A DNA stretch of 64,000 bases from Sediminicola sp040566555. Its GTDB lineage: Bacteria; Bacteroidota; Bacteroidia; Flavobacteriales; Flavobacteriaceae. The notes under the pieces are model-generated. The model was not told the DNA's origin and did not search any database. It worked only from the letters and a program-made list of their open reading frames with translations. The stretch is taken from the NCBI RefSeq assembly GCF_040566555.1, contig NZ_JBEWYP010000010.1, positions 62,001-126,000 of the forward strand, read 5' to 3'. The translations under genes and the position numbers were made by a program. This document shows positions 33,970 to 43,266 of this stretch, one piece after another (position 1 is the first letter of the stretch; every line of letters begins with the position of its first letter).

Positions 33970-34977
33970 TTACCACTTAATAATAACACTGCCCCAGGTA
34001 AATCCACTACCAAAAGCGGCAAGGACAACTACATCCCCCTCTTTTATCTTGCCTTGTTCCCAAGCCTCGGTCAGAGCAATAGGAATGGAAGCAGCAGTGG
34101 TGTTCCCATATTTCATAATATTATTGAAAACCTGATCGTCTGATAATCCAAACTTCTTTTGAATAAACTGGGAAATACGAAGGTTTGCCTGGTGGGGCAC
34201 CAACATATCTATATCTGTGGTTTTTAGGTTGTTTTTTTCAAGCCCCTCTTTGATCACCTCACTAAAACGGACCACTGCATTTTTAAATACGAACTGTCCG
34301 TTCATATATGGAAAATACGATTCGTCATTGGGGTCATTATCTGCAATGATATCGTTGACCCAACGTTTCCCCATTCCTGGAGCTATCAATGATAATTCCT
34401 CGGCATGTTGGCCTTCTGAATGTAGGTGGGTAGATAATATTCCTTTGGATGTATCCTCTTCCCTACTGATGATGGCAGCTCCTGCCCCATCCCCAAAAAT
34501 TACGGAAACTCCCCTGCCCCGTGTAGTCATGTCCAAACCGTGGGAGTGCAGCTCTGATCCAATGACCAAAACATTCTTATACATCCCTGTTTTCACATAC
34601 TGATCTGCTACGGATACGGCATAGACAAAACCTGAACATTGGTTACGAACGTCCAACGCCCCTACTGTTTTAATATCTAGGTCGCGCTGAACCAAAACTC
34701 CTGGACCAGGAAAATAGTAATCCGGACTTAGGGTGGCAAAAATGATAAAATCGATATCATCCTTATCAATTCCCGCCCTTTCAATGGCCACCTTAGCGGC
34801 TTTTACCCCCATAGAGGTGGTGGTATCCTCTCCCTTTATAACGTGTCTGCGCTCTTGGATTCCTGTACGCTCTTGAATCCAAGCGTCATTGGTATCCATA
34901 AGCTTGGACAGATCATCGTTGGTCACTACATTTTCCGGTACATAGTACCCTAATCCTATTATTTTTGAATTGTACAT
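33970..34977 (-). CDS. fabH: 3-oxoacyl-ACP synthase III (FabH)
   Basis: The 335-residue protein has the KAS III catalytic triad: Cys114 in NQCSGFVYA, His262 in VPHQANLRI and Asn292 in YGNTTAASIP. FabH condenses acetyl-CoA with malonyl-ACP to start fatty-acid synthesis, or branched primers in flavobacteria. Not in the usual plsX-rpmF cluster, so it may be a second copy. A structured region with a terminator follows its stop. Confidence 0.92.
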   Translation of the reverse strand: MYNSKIIGLGYYVPENVVTNDDLSKLMDTNDAWIQERTGIQERRHVIKGEDTTTSMGVKAAKVAIERAGIDKDDIDFIIFATLSPDYYFPGPGVLVQRDLDIKTVGALDVRNQCSGFVYAVSVADQYVKTGMYKNVLVIGSELHSHGLDMTTRGRGVSVIFGDGAGAAIISREEDTSKGILSTHLHSEGQHAEELSLIAPGMGKRWVNDIIADNDPNDESYFPYMNGQFVFKNAVVRFSEVIKEGLEKNNLKTTDIDMLVPHQANLRISQFIQKKFGLSDDQVFNNIMKYGNTTAASIPIALTEAWEQGKIKEGDVVVLAAFGSGFTWGSVIIKW

Positions 34978-35258
34978 CTTAAGGTTTGTTAGTTTTTTCG
35001 GGAATATGAAGCTTTTCTATATCCGTTTGTCAATATAATAAAGATTGATGGCATTCCATATAAAAGACAAAAATAAAATAAAGTCGATTAAAATTTCAAT
35101 TGTTTCGCAGTCCGATCATTAAATTCAACCGCATTACTTTGTTTTAACGTTTTCACAACATTTAAAAGGAGGTGTATTTAGTAAATTGTCGGAGGAACAC
35201 ACAAAACGTTGTGGCTGTTCACCATCTTTAAATTTAACACTAATCTAAAGTTTAGTAC

Positions 35259-37706
35259 ATGAAAAAATTCTTACCCTTACTTTTAATGTTCTTTGTTTTC
35301 TGGGGATACTCACAGGAAAGCTTAACGTACCAGAAACCTTCAGAGGAAATATTAAAATTAGTTGACGCCCCTTTGGCACCTACCGTACTGATTACCGATA
35401 ATGGCAAACATATGGTAATGCTCTACAGGGATGCCTATAAGACCATCGAAGAACTTTCTGAAGACGAATTACGATTGGCAGGACTCCGGATCAACCCAAA
35501 AACGAATATTGGAAGCCGCACCAATTACTACAATAATATCAAAATAAAGCCTACTTCCGCTTCCCAAGAAACCCAGGTCAGTGGATTGCCCGAAAACCCA
35601 AGGCTGGCAAATTTCAGCTGGTCTCCGGACCAGTCAAAAATTGCGGTGACCAATACCACAAAAACCGGCGTGGAAGTATGGGTTTTGGATCTGGAGAAAA
35701 CTTCGGTTAGAAAAATCACCCAGGCCAATGTAAATGCCAACATGAGGGACGTTATCAACTGGTTCAAGGATGGTAATGCTATCTTGGTCAAAATGCTGCC
35801 TTCCGCCAGAAAGCCATTGGTCAATATTAACGAGGCCGTTCCCGTCGGACCTACCATTTCTTCAAATGACGGAAAAAAGGCACAGAACAGGACCTACCAG
35901 GATCTTTTGAAAAATCCGAATGACGAATTTAACTTTGAACAACTGGCCCTATCAGAATTGCACAAGGTAGACCTCAACGGAAATGCCTCTTTATGGAAAG
36001 GTCCAGATATGTACAGTTCTTTAAGTTTCTCTCCAGACGGTTCTTATCTTATGGCAGAGACAATAGACCGGCCCTTTTCCTATTTGGTTCCTTATTACAG
36101 ATTCCCATCTACCACTACTATTTATAAGAACGATGGGAGCTTGGTACAGGAAGTACTAAAAGTGCCTTTAATTGAGGATCTACCCCAAGGATTTATGGCA
36201 GAACGTACCGGGATGAGGGATATCAGCTGGAGAAACGACAAACCTGCCTCCTTAATTTATGCCCAGGTATTGGATGGAGGGGATCCTGAAAACGAAGTGG
36301 CATTTAGGGACGAGGTATTTCAGTTAGAAGCCCCTTTCAAGGGAGAAGGCAAGAGCCTGCTAAAGACCATCAACAGGTTTGGTGGAATTCTATGGGGCAA
36401 TGATGGACTAGCTATAGCCTATGACCGTTGGTGGAATACCAGAAATACAAAGGCCTATGTTTTTAATCCTTCGAATCCTTCTGAAAAGCCAATTATAATT
36501 TCTGACCGTAATTACCAAGATGTATACAACGATCCCGGGGAATTTGTGACCAGAAGGAATGAGTATGGGGTAAATGTTCTGGCCTTGGACAGCAAGAACA
36601 ACGCTTTTTTGATGGGGGACGGATTTTCCGAAAAAGGTCAGTTCCCATTCGTAGACAAAATCAACTTGGTTTCCCAAGAAACATCCCGACTTTACCAGTC
36701 TACCCTTACGGACAAAAAAGAGACCTTGGTGGAATACCACCCGGAAAAGGACCAGCTTCTTGTGCGCATTGAATCTAAAAGCGAATATCCAAACTACTAC
36801 TATAAAAGCCTGTTGCGCAAAAAGGCACCACAGCAGCTCACCGCTTTTGAAAACCCCTTCAAAAGCATCCAAAATGTACACAAGGAGGTTGTAACCTATA
36901 AAAGAGAAGATGGCTTGGAATTAACAGGGACCCTATACCTGCCTGTTGGATACGACAAGGCAAAAAAGGAAAAAATGCCCATGATTTTATGGGCCTATCC
37001 CAGAGAATTTAAGGACAAAAACAGCGCTTCACAGAATACCCAAAATCCGAATGAATTTACATATCCAAGCTGGAGTTCCCCCATATACTGGGTCACCAAA
37101 GGCTACGTGGTTTTGGATGATGCCGCCTTTCCTATCATTGGTGAGGGAGACGCACAGCCAAATGACACATTTAGGACCCAATTAGTAGCCAATGCAAAGG
37201 CTGCCATAGATGCCGTGGATAAGATGGGATATATTGATAGAACAAAAGTGGCCGTTGGCGGACACAGTTATGGTGCCTTTATGGTGGCCAATCTACTTTC
37301 CCATTCCGATCTATTTGCGGCGGGGATCGCCAGAAGTGGCGCCTACAATAGAACGCTCACCCCTTTTGGGTTCCAGAGCGAAGAACGGAACTATTGGGAA
37401 GCCCCAGAAGTGTATTACACCATGTCGCCCTTTATGCATGCCGATAAAATGAAAACTCCATTGCTTTTGACCCATGGGGAGGCAGACAATAATTCCGGGA
37501 CTTACCCTATGCAGAGCGAACGTTATTTTAATGCCTTAAAAGGTTTGGGGGCAACAGTAAGGTTGGTGATGCTACCAAAGGAAAGTCATGGCTACAGGGC
37601 CAAAGAAAGCATCTTGCACCTACTATGGGAACAGGACCAATGGCTGGAGAAATACGTAAAACAAAAAGAAGAAATTATAGAAGCCCCTCTGATGGGGAAA
37701 GATTAA
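35259..37706 (+). CDS. S9-family prolyl oligopeptidase-like peptidase
   Basis: The 815-residue protein has a signal peptide (residues 1-19, ending WGYSQ), a beta-propeller part (about 100-500, with FSWSPDQSKIAVT and LSFSPDGSYLMAE), and a C-terminal alpha/beta-hydrolase domain. The catalytic triad is Ser670 (GGHSYGAF), Asp743 (HGEADNNSG) and His777 (KESHGYR). It should cleave peptides in the periplasm. It shares its terminator with the convergent AarF/UbiB gene. The 281-base upstream gap shows no feature beyond AT-rich sequence. Confidence 0.9.
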   Translation: MKKFLPLLLMFFVFWGYSQESLTYQKPSEEILKLVDAPLAPTVLITDNGKHMVMLYRDAYKTIEELSEDELRLAGLRINPKTNIGSRTNYYNNIKIKPTSASQETQVSGLPENPRLANFSWSPDQSKIAVTNTTKTGVEVWVLDLEKTSVRKITQANVNANMRDVINWFKDGNAILVKMLPSARKPLVNINEAVPVGPTISSNDGKKAQNRTYQDLLKNPNDEFNFEQLALSELHKVDLNGNASLWKGPDMYSSLSFSPDGSYLMAETIDRPFSYLVPYYRFPSTTTIYKNDGSLVQEVLKVPLIEDLPQGFMAERTGMRDISWRNDKPASLIYAQVLDGGDPENEVAFRDEVFQLEAPFKGEGKSLLKTINRFGGILWGNDGLAIAYDRWWNTRNTKAYVFNPSNPSEKPIIISDRNYQDVYNDPGEFVTRRNEYGVNVLALDSKNNAFLMGDGFSEKGQFPFVDKINLVSQETSRLYQSTLTDKKETLVEYHPEKDQLLVRIESKSEYPNYYYKSLLRKKAPQQLTAFENPFKSIQNVHKEVVTYKREDGLELTGTLYLPVGYDKAKKEKMPMILWAYPREFKDKNSASQNTQNPNEFTYPSWSSPIYWVTKGYVVLDDAAFPIIGEGDAQPNDTFRTQLVANAKAAIDAVDKMGYIDRTKVAVGGHSYGAFMVANLLSHSDLFAAGIARSGAYNRTLTPFGFQSEERNYWEAPEVYYTMSPFMHADKMKTPLLLTHGEADNNSGTYPMQSERYFNALKGLGATVRLVMLPKESHGYRAKESILHLLWEQDQWLEKYVKQKEEIIEAPLMGKD

Positions 37707-37707
37707 A

Positions 37708-37740
37708 AAAAAAGCCCCGAATACTTTCGGGGCTTTTTTT
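37708..37740. terminator. bidirectional terminator
   Basis: AAAAAAAGCCCCGAA (37707-37721), loop TACT, TTCGGGGCTTTTTTT (37726-37740): perfect stem with runs on both sides. It begins right after the S9 peptidase stop and touches the stop codon of the convergent gene. Confidence 0.92.
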
Positions 37741-39047
37741 TATATGTATTGTCTAAAATTATTGACCACTACCTTGGCCTTGAGATCATGAAGTAAATTG
37801 TACAGCCCAAAAAAGGTTCTATTTAGATATAGAAAATGTTTGGAACCACGGTTGCCGTTCATTTTCCGTATCTGGGGATCCTTGGAATAGCGTTCACTTA
37901 AATTAGCGATCTTCGTCCAAAATTCATCAGCCCCAAAATCAAAATGCTCTTCATTAAAGGGTAATGTAAAAATAGTCAACAATTCCTTGAACAGTGCCTT
38001 AAAGAATTTCAATTCCTCTGGAGAATCGGTCTCCGATAAGATTTCCAATTCGTAGAGCTTCTCCATAAAAATGACATCATTCTCTATATTTTCCTTTTTG
38101 GCAAGCTCAAAATAAGGGATGTAAAATTCATTGGGCACCTCTTTGATACAGCCAAAATCTATGGCGATCAAGGTTTCCCTTTCACTGACCAAAAAATTAC
38201 CGGGATGCGGGTCCGCATGTACTTTTCTCAAGCCATGGATTTGGAACATATAAAAATCCCAGAGGGCCTGCCCTAATTTATTACCCAATCCTTCATCAAA
38301 ATTGGTTTTTGTAAACTCACTCAGGTGTTTGCCCTGCATCCAATCCATAGTAAGTATCCGCTCACTTGAAAGCGCTCCATAATATCTTGGAAACTCCATA
38401 TTGGGGATATTGCCACAGGCTTCCGTAATTTCCCTGCTCTGCTTCAGCTCCAATATATAATTTGTCTCTTCTATCAATTTGTTTTCAACTTCCTTGAAAT
38501 ATTTATCGGAATCCTTTCCTTTTAAATTGAACATACGGATCGCTACTGGTTTCACCAATGCCAGATCACTGCTGATACTTTCGGCTACGCCAGGATATTG
38601 GATTTTCACAGCCAATTTCCTACCGTCCTTTACCGCCTTGTGTACCTGCCCAATGCTCGCGGCATTAATGGAGTCCTTTTCAAATTCGTCGAAAATCTCC
38701 TCGGGATATTTCCCCTGGTATTTTTTAAAAGTCTTTCTCACCAACGGGGCCGACAAGGGAGGAACAGAAAATTGAGATAGGGAGAATTTCTCAACATACG
38801 CACTGGGCAATAGGCTTTTCTCCATACTCAACATTTGGGCGACTTTTAGGGCACTTCCCTTTAGGCTCTTTAAACCATCGTAAATATCACCCGCATTATC
38901 TTCATTTAGCTCGTCCTTGGTCATTGATGGATCCACCAATTTCTTGCTGTAATACTTCACGTAGTTTCCCCCGACTTTTACCCCAGTTTTAACCAATTTT
39001 CCAGCTCTTTCTATTTTTCCAGTAGGAATTCTATCCAATGTTTTCAT
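37740..39047 (-). CDS. AarF/UbiB (ABC1) family kinase-like protein
   Basis: The 435-residue protein has the ABC1/UbiB atypical-kinase motifs: the KxGQ-like ALKVAQMLSMEKSLLP, SINAASIGQVHKAV, the lysine in KLAVKIQYPGV, HADPHPGNFLV and IDFGCIKEV. Members regulate quinone or lipid metabolism. It is 65 bases downstream of a TetR-type regulator on the same strand, which suggests co-transcription. Confidence 0.88.
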   Translation of the reverse strand: MKTLDRIPTGKIERAGKLVKTGVKVGGNYVKYYSKKLVDPSMTKDELNEDNAGDIYDGLKSLKGSALKVAQMLSMEKSLLPSAYVEKFSLSQFSVPPLSAPLVRKTFKKYQGKYPEEIFDEFEKDSINAASIGQVHKAVKDGRKLAVKIQYPGVAESISSDLALVKPVAIRMFNLKGKDSDKYFKEVENKLIEETNYILELKQSREITEACGNIPNMEFPRYYGALSSERILTMDWMQGKHLSEFTKTNFDEGLGNKLGQALWDFYMFQIHGLRKVHADPHPGNFLVSERETLIAIDFGCIKEVPNEFYIPYFELAKKENIENDVIFMEKLYELEILSETDSPEELKFFKALFKELLTIFTLPFNEEHFDFGADEFWTKIANLSERYSKDPQIRKMNGNRGSKHFLYLNRTFFGLYNLLHDLKAKVVVNNFRQYI

Positions 39048-39112
39048 GCAATATGTTTTAAAGGCCTTTTAAAGCCAAGGGGTTAGGAATACAACTTTCA
39101 ATCTAGGTGCAT

Positions 39113-39772
39113 TTATGAAAAGTTCTCTTTGTACAGAAATTTTCCAAAGTCCAGGATGTTTTCCAGGGGGGTGTTATCAAAAAGATCAAAAATAGTGGTG
39201 ACCGACTTTTCAATGGCCAAGTCTGTTTTTTCAAATGCAGGGGAAGAATCATCCATCCAGAATTTCAATAGGAAAAGGAACTGTAACCATGCCCCTTCAG
39301 AAAATAATTTAGGAGGATGTTGTGTTAGTTTAGAAGTCTTATTGGCATTCCCCTCTTCTATCAAATCCGTTGCGAACGATTTTATATGCTGGCGGAGACC
39401 TTTTAATTGTTCCATATTTTTGAGCATGTTCTTATTTTCATTTAACGAAAAAAGCACATAACTCCTATTTAGGGTCAACAATTCGAAAAAGGTAAAGAAG
39501 AAAGTGAGCATTTTGTCCTTGTTAGAAAAGGAATCAAAATCTTCATTCTTTTTGATCAACGCTTCTGTATTATTATAGAAGGTGGTCCAAATTGCTTTTT
39601 GCAAGCCCTCCACAGATCCGAAAAATTTATAAAATTCTTCTTCCTTTATCTTATTGGCCTTACAAAATTTATAGATGGACTTAGGCACTACCTCATGCTC
39701 CAGGACATAATCCATATATGCACCTATAATGGCATCTTCCGTTATTTTCTTAGTATTCGCTTTTGCTGGCAT
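39113..39772 (-). CDS. TetR-family transcriptional regulator
   Basis: From the ATG at 39772 the product has 219 residues. The N-terminal helix-turn-helix is TEDAIIGAYMDYVL with VPKSIYKFCKANKIKEEEFY and KFFGSVEGLQKAIW, the TetR pattern, followed by an all-helical ligand or dimer domain. It is probably transcribed with the AarF/UbiB-like gene downstream, and may sense a lipid or quinone-related signal (inference). An earlier frame start adds eight residues. Confidence 0.8.
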   Translation of the reverse strand: MPAKANTKKITEDAIIGAYMDYVLEHEVVPKSIYKFCKANKIKEEEFYKFFGSVEGLQKAIWTTFYNNTEALIKKNEDFDSFSNKDKMLTFFFTFFELLTLNRSYVLFSLNENKNMLKNMEQLKGLRQHIKSFATDLIEEGNANKTSKLTQHPPKLFSEGAWLQFLFLLKFWMDDSSPAFEKTDLAIEKSVTTIFDLFDNTPLENILDFGKFLYKENFS

Positions 39773-39793
39773 AGGGATGTTATTTTGTTTATA

Positions 39794-39801
39794 CAAAAAT
39801 A
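39794..39801 (-). promoter_or_regulatory. -7 element for the TetR gene
   Basis: TATTTTTG on the minus strand, 21 bases upstream of the start codon. A nearby TTTAAACAAAAATGTGTTAAACA (positions about 39810-39830; two TTAAACA copies) could be an operator half-site pair. Confidence 0.4.
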
Positions 39802-39856
39802 CTATTATTTAAACAAAAATGTGTTAAACATATATGAAATGATTAGAATTCATAAA

Positions 39857-39886
39857 AAAAAGCGTGTTCGAGTGAACACGCTTTTT
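39857..39886. terminator. strong intrinsic terminator between divergent genes
   Basis: AAAAAGCGTGTTC (39857-39869), loop GAGT, GAACACGCTTTTT (39874-39886): perfect 13-bp stem with A and T runs. It lies between the starts of two divergent genes (TetR and htpG) and ends no known gene. Confidence 0.85.
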
Positions 39887-39915
39887 AAACAACCTAACCA
39901 ATAAATAAACAAACT

Positions 39916-39960
39916 TGTTACAGAAATAATTCTTTTTCATAGCATTTTTTCCCTGTAACA
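39916..39960. other. 8-bp inverted repeat upstream of htpG
   Basis: TGTTACAG (39916-39923) and CTGTAACA (39953-39960) with 29 bases between. It could be an operator pair or a foldback of a short RNA. The rest of the gap to htpG (to 40132) is AT-rich and shows no further element. Confidence 0.4.
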
Positions 39961-40132
39961 CTACAAATATAATAATTGTTTAGTTATTGATGCAAATATT
40001 TAAACAAAATAATTTGTTAATATTTTAGAATGACCATATTCATCCTTCGCTATGTGTCAGTTTGTCACTAATGCACAGTATGGTATTTTTTTTGACATAG
40101 GTTCTACATAAAATTTAAAACTATTTCAAAAT

Positions 40133-42019
40133 ATGGCTACAGGTAAGATTAATGTGTCCGTTGAAAACATATTTCCGTTGATTAAGAAATTCTTATACAG
40201 CGATCATGAAATATTTTTACGGGAATTGGTGTCAAATGCCACAGATGCAACTTTAAAGTTAAAGCACCTTACTACAATAGGTGAGACGAAAGTGGAATAT
40301 GGCAACCCAATCATTGAAATCAAAATTGATAAAGAGGGGAAAAAGCTCCATATTATCGATCAAGGTTTGGGGATGACCGAGGAAGAGGTTCAGAAATATA
40401 TCAATGAGGTGGCCTTTTCGGGTGCCGAGGAATTTTTGGACAAGTACAAGGATTCTGCAAAGGATTCTGGAATCATTGGTCATTTCGGTCTAGGTTTTTA
40501 CTCAGCCTTTATGGTGGCAGAAAAAGTAGAGATCATCACCAAGAGCTATAAAGATGAGCCAGCGGCCCATTGGACATGTGACGGTTCTCCGAACTTTATT
40601 TTGGAACCAAGTGATAAAACAGAACGCGGAACTGAGATCATCCTTCATATTGCCGAGGACTCTACAGAGTTCTTGGAAAAGAATAGGATTTCTGAGCTTT
40701 TGAGCAAATACAACAAGTTTATGCCGGTTCCGATTAAATTTGGAACCAAAACAGAAACCCTTCCCAAACCAGAAGGTGCAAAAGAAGAAGACAAGGCTCC
40801 TACCCAAGAGGTGGACAACATCATCAACAATCCAAATCCGGCCTGGACAAAAATGCCGGCCGATCTTAAAGATGAGGATTATAAAGGATTTTACAGGGAA
40901 CTCTATCCAATGCAATTTGAAGAGCCCCTTTTCCACATACATTTGAATGTAGATTATCCTTTTAACCTTACGGGGATTCTTTACTTCCCAAAATTGACAA
41001 ACGACCTCAACGTTCAAAAAGATCGTATACAGTTATACCAAAATCAGGTATTTGTTACGGATAATGTAGAAGGTATCGTACCGGAATTCCTTACCATGTT
41101 GAGAGGAGTTATCGATTCACCAGATATTCCTTTGAACGTTTCCCGTTCTTACTTACAGGCAGATGGTGCAGTTAAAAAGATAGCTTCTTACATCACTAGA
41201 AAAGTGGCAGATAAGCTATCCTCCCTGTTCAAGAACAATAGAGAGGATTTTGAGGCTAAATGGAACGATATCAAGATCGTGATAGAGTACGGGATGCTAT
41301 CGGAAGATAAATTCTTCGAAAAGGCAGACAAATTTGCGCTCTACCCAACCGTGGATGGCAACTTCTATACATTTGAAGAATTACAGGAAAAATTAAAGGA
41401 CAACCATACCGATAAGGATGATAAATTGGTAATCCTTTATGCATCAAACAAAGAAGCACAACACAGTTATATAGAAACTGCCAAGGCCAGAGGTTTTGAG
41501 GTCTTGTTGTTAGATTCTCCAATTGTATCGCACTTGATGCAGAAATTAGAGACTTCCAAAGAAAATGTATCCTTTGCAAGGGTTGATGCCGATCATTTGG
41601 ACAACCTGATTAAAAAGGAGGATACCCAAATCTCTAAATTATCCGAAGAGGAAAAAGAGCAATTAAAGACTGTATTGGAAGAGGTCATCCAAAATAAAAG
41701 CTATACCGTTCAATTAGAGGCAATGGACAGTGCTGCGGCACCATTCATTATTACTGAACCAGAGTTTTTAAGAAGGATGAAAGAAATGCAACAGACCGGT
41801 GGTGGTGGAATGTTCGGGATGAGCAATATGCCAGAAATGTACAATCTGATTGTAAACACCAATTCCGATCTAGTCAATGAGATCCTAAATACCAAAACGG
41901 CAAAGAAGAAAGAGCGATTGATCAATCAATCTTTGGATCTGGCCCGTTTGTCAAAAGGATTGCTTAAAGGTGAGGAACTTACCAACTTCATCAAAAGAAG
42001 TTACGAAATCATCAAATAA
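40133..42019 (+). CDS. htpG: molecular chaperone HtpG (Hsp90)
   Basis: The 628-residue protein has the GHKL ATPase N-domain (ELVSNATDATLKL, IIDQGLGMTEEEV, GHFGLGFYSAFMVA), the middle domain with LYFPKLTNDLNVQKDRIQLY-type sequence and the C-terminal dimerisation domain. Length is the family norm. An ATP-dependent cytosolic chaperone. Followed by a strong terminator; no clear heat-shock element seen upstream. Confidence 0.95.
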   Translation: MATGKINVSVENIFPLIKKFLYSDHEIFLRELVSNATDATLKLKHLTTIGETKVEYGNPIIEIKIDKEGKKLHIIDQGLGMTEEEVQKYINEVAFSGAEEFLDKYKDSAKDSGIIGHFGLGFYSAFMVAEKVEIITKSYKDEPAAHWTCDGSPNFILEPSDKTERGTEIILHIAEDSTEFLEKNRISELLSKYNKFMPVPIKFGTKTETLPKPEGAKEEDKAPTQEVDNIINNPNPAWTKMPADLKDEDYKGFYRELYPMQFEEPLFHIHLNVDYPFNLTGILYFPKLTNDLNVQKDRIQLYQNQVFVTDNVEGIVPEFLTMLRGVIDSPDIPLNVSRSYLQADGAVKKIASYITRKVADKLSSLFKNNREDFEAKWNDIKIVIEYGMLSEDKFFEKADKFALYPTVDGNFYTFEELQEKLKDNHTDKDDKLVILYASNKEAQHSYIETAKARGFEVLLLDSPIVSHLMQKLETSKENVSFARVDADHLDNLIKKEDTQISKLSEEEKEQLKTVLEEVIQNKSYTVQLEAMDSAAAPFIITEPEFLRRMKEMQQTGGGGMFGMSNMPEMYNLIVNTNSDLVNEILNTKTAKKKERLINQSLDLARLSKGLLKGEELTNFIKRSYEIIK

Positions 42020-42040
42020 CACGATTTTAATTCTATTAGG

Positions 42041-42076
42041 AAAAAGGGACTGCTTTGAAAAGCAGTCCCTTTTTTA
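42041..42076 (+). terminator. htpG terminator
   Basis: AAAAAGGGACTGCTT (42041-42055), loop TGAA, AAGCAGTCCCTTTTT (42060-42074): perfect 15-bp stem running into T. Confidence 0.92.
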
Positions 42077-42092
42077 TTATTATATTCATACC

Positions 42093-42452
42093 ATGATTTA
42101 TCCATGGCATCTATATCTCATGTCCGCAATGTACTTTTTTGCGGGCATCATGCATTTTATAAAACCCAAGGCGTATTTAAGAATAATGCCCAGATATCTC
42201 CCGAACCATAAATTACTGGTGTTCTTGAGTGGACTAGCTGAAATTATTTTGGCAATTGGACTCTGTTTTGAAGAAACCAAAGACCTCGCTATCTTCGGAA
42301 TAATAGCTATGCTGGCCGTATTCTTACTGGTCCATTTCTATATGCTGACTGGCAAAAAAGCCGCTGCAGGTATTCCGGTATGGGTTTTGGTCTTCCGTAT
42401 CCCACTGCAATTTGTATTAATGTTTTGGGCTTTGTGGTACCTACAGTTTTAA
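42093..42452 (+). CDS. DoxX-like membrane protein
   Basis: From the ATG at 42093 the product has 119 residues and four hydrophobic segments. The pattern YFFAGIMHFIKPKAYLRIMPRYLP and SGLAEIILAIGLC resembles DoxX-like proteins, small inner-membrane proteins of unclear role in redox stress. The longer frame starting at 41970 overlaps htpG and the terminator and is rejected. Confidence 0.82.
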   Translation: MIYPWHLYLMSAMYFFAGIMHFIKPKAYLRIMPRYLPNHKLLVFLSGLAEIILAIGLCFEETKDLAIFGIIAMLAVFLLVHFYMLTGKKAAAGIPVWVLVFRIPLQFVLMFWALWYLQF

Positions 42453-42515
42453 TAACTTTAAGGTCATATTAAAAAAAAACGTATCCTTAACAAGAAGGAT
42501 GAATACTTATTTCCA

Positions 42516-43148
42516 ATGAAAGTAATTGCTACCAATATAAGTATGGGCACCATGATTACATGGAATGGAAAAGAAGAAAAAACAGGAATTTTCAAAACGC
42601 CAACGGCAGAACCCATTTTTCTCGGGAAAACGGATGTGGAAAAGGATACTGTCGTGGATAGAAAGTACCACGGCGGACTGGATAAGGCCTGCTACCTTTT
42701 TTCTGCAGAAGAATATGAATATTGGAAAAAATTGTATCCCAATCTTGACTGGGATTGGGGGATGTTTGGTGAAAACCTCACCATAGCAGGATTGGAGGAG
42801 TCCCAAATACGAATTGGTGATATTTATAGCCTTGGTGGTGCATTGGTGCAAATTTCCCAACCTAGGGAACCTTGTTATAAGCTTGGGATCCGTTTCAATA
42901 CCCAGAATATTATAAGACAGTTCATTGATAGATCCCATCCCGGAACCTATGTCAGAATTCTGGAGGAAGGCTTGGTTTCTCAAGGCGACAGTATGGTCTT
43001 GGTAGAACAGTCTGAAAACAGCTTAACTACCCAACAGTTTTACGACCTTTTGTTTGCCAAAGAAAAATCCCGTGAGCTCTTACGCCTTGCCATCAATAAC
43101 ACGGCTTTACCCTTAAAAAAGAGAGAAAGTTTAGAAAAGTACGTATAG
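42516..43148 (+). CDS. MOSC domain protein (YiiM-like)
   Basis: The 210-residue protein has the MOSC pattern: KVIATNISMG start, VVDRKYHGGLDKACY, WGMFGENLTIAG, IRIGDIYSLGGALVQISQPR followed by EPCYKLGIRF with the conserved cysteine (about 120). MOSC proteins bind molybdenum cofactor sulphur or reduce hydroxylated bases. A short helical C-terminal extension as in YiiM. Confidence 0.88.
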   Translation: MKVIATNISMGTMITWNGKEEKTGIFKTPTAEPIFLGKTDVEKDTVVDRKYHGGLDKACYLFSAEEYEYWKKLYPNLDWDWGMFGENLTIAGLEESQIRIGDIYSLGGALVQISQPREPCYKLGIRFNTQNIIRQFIDRSHPGTYVRILEEGLVSQGDSMVLVEQSENSLTTQQFYDLLFAKEKSRELLRLAINNTALPLKKRESLEKYV

Positions 43149-43266
43149 CTTTCCCCATAACGGGAATTAAATTCTTTTGCATTAAAAGTAGGTTCGGTTT
43201 GAGGCATTTGACACCTTAAAAAATCCTTAAATTTAGATGTGAAACCACTGCTAAATATATAGTAAA

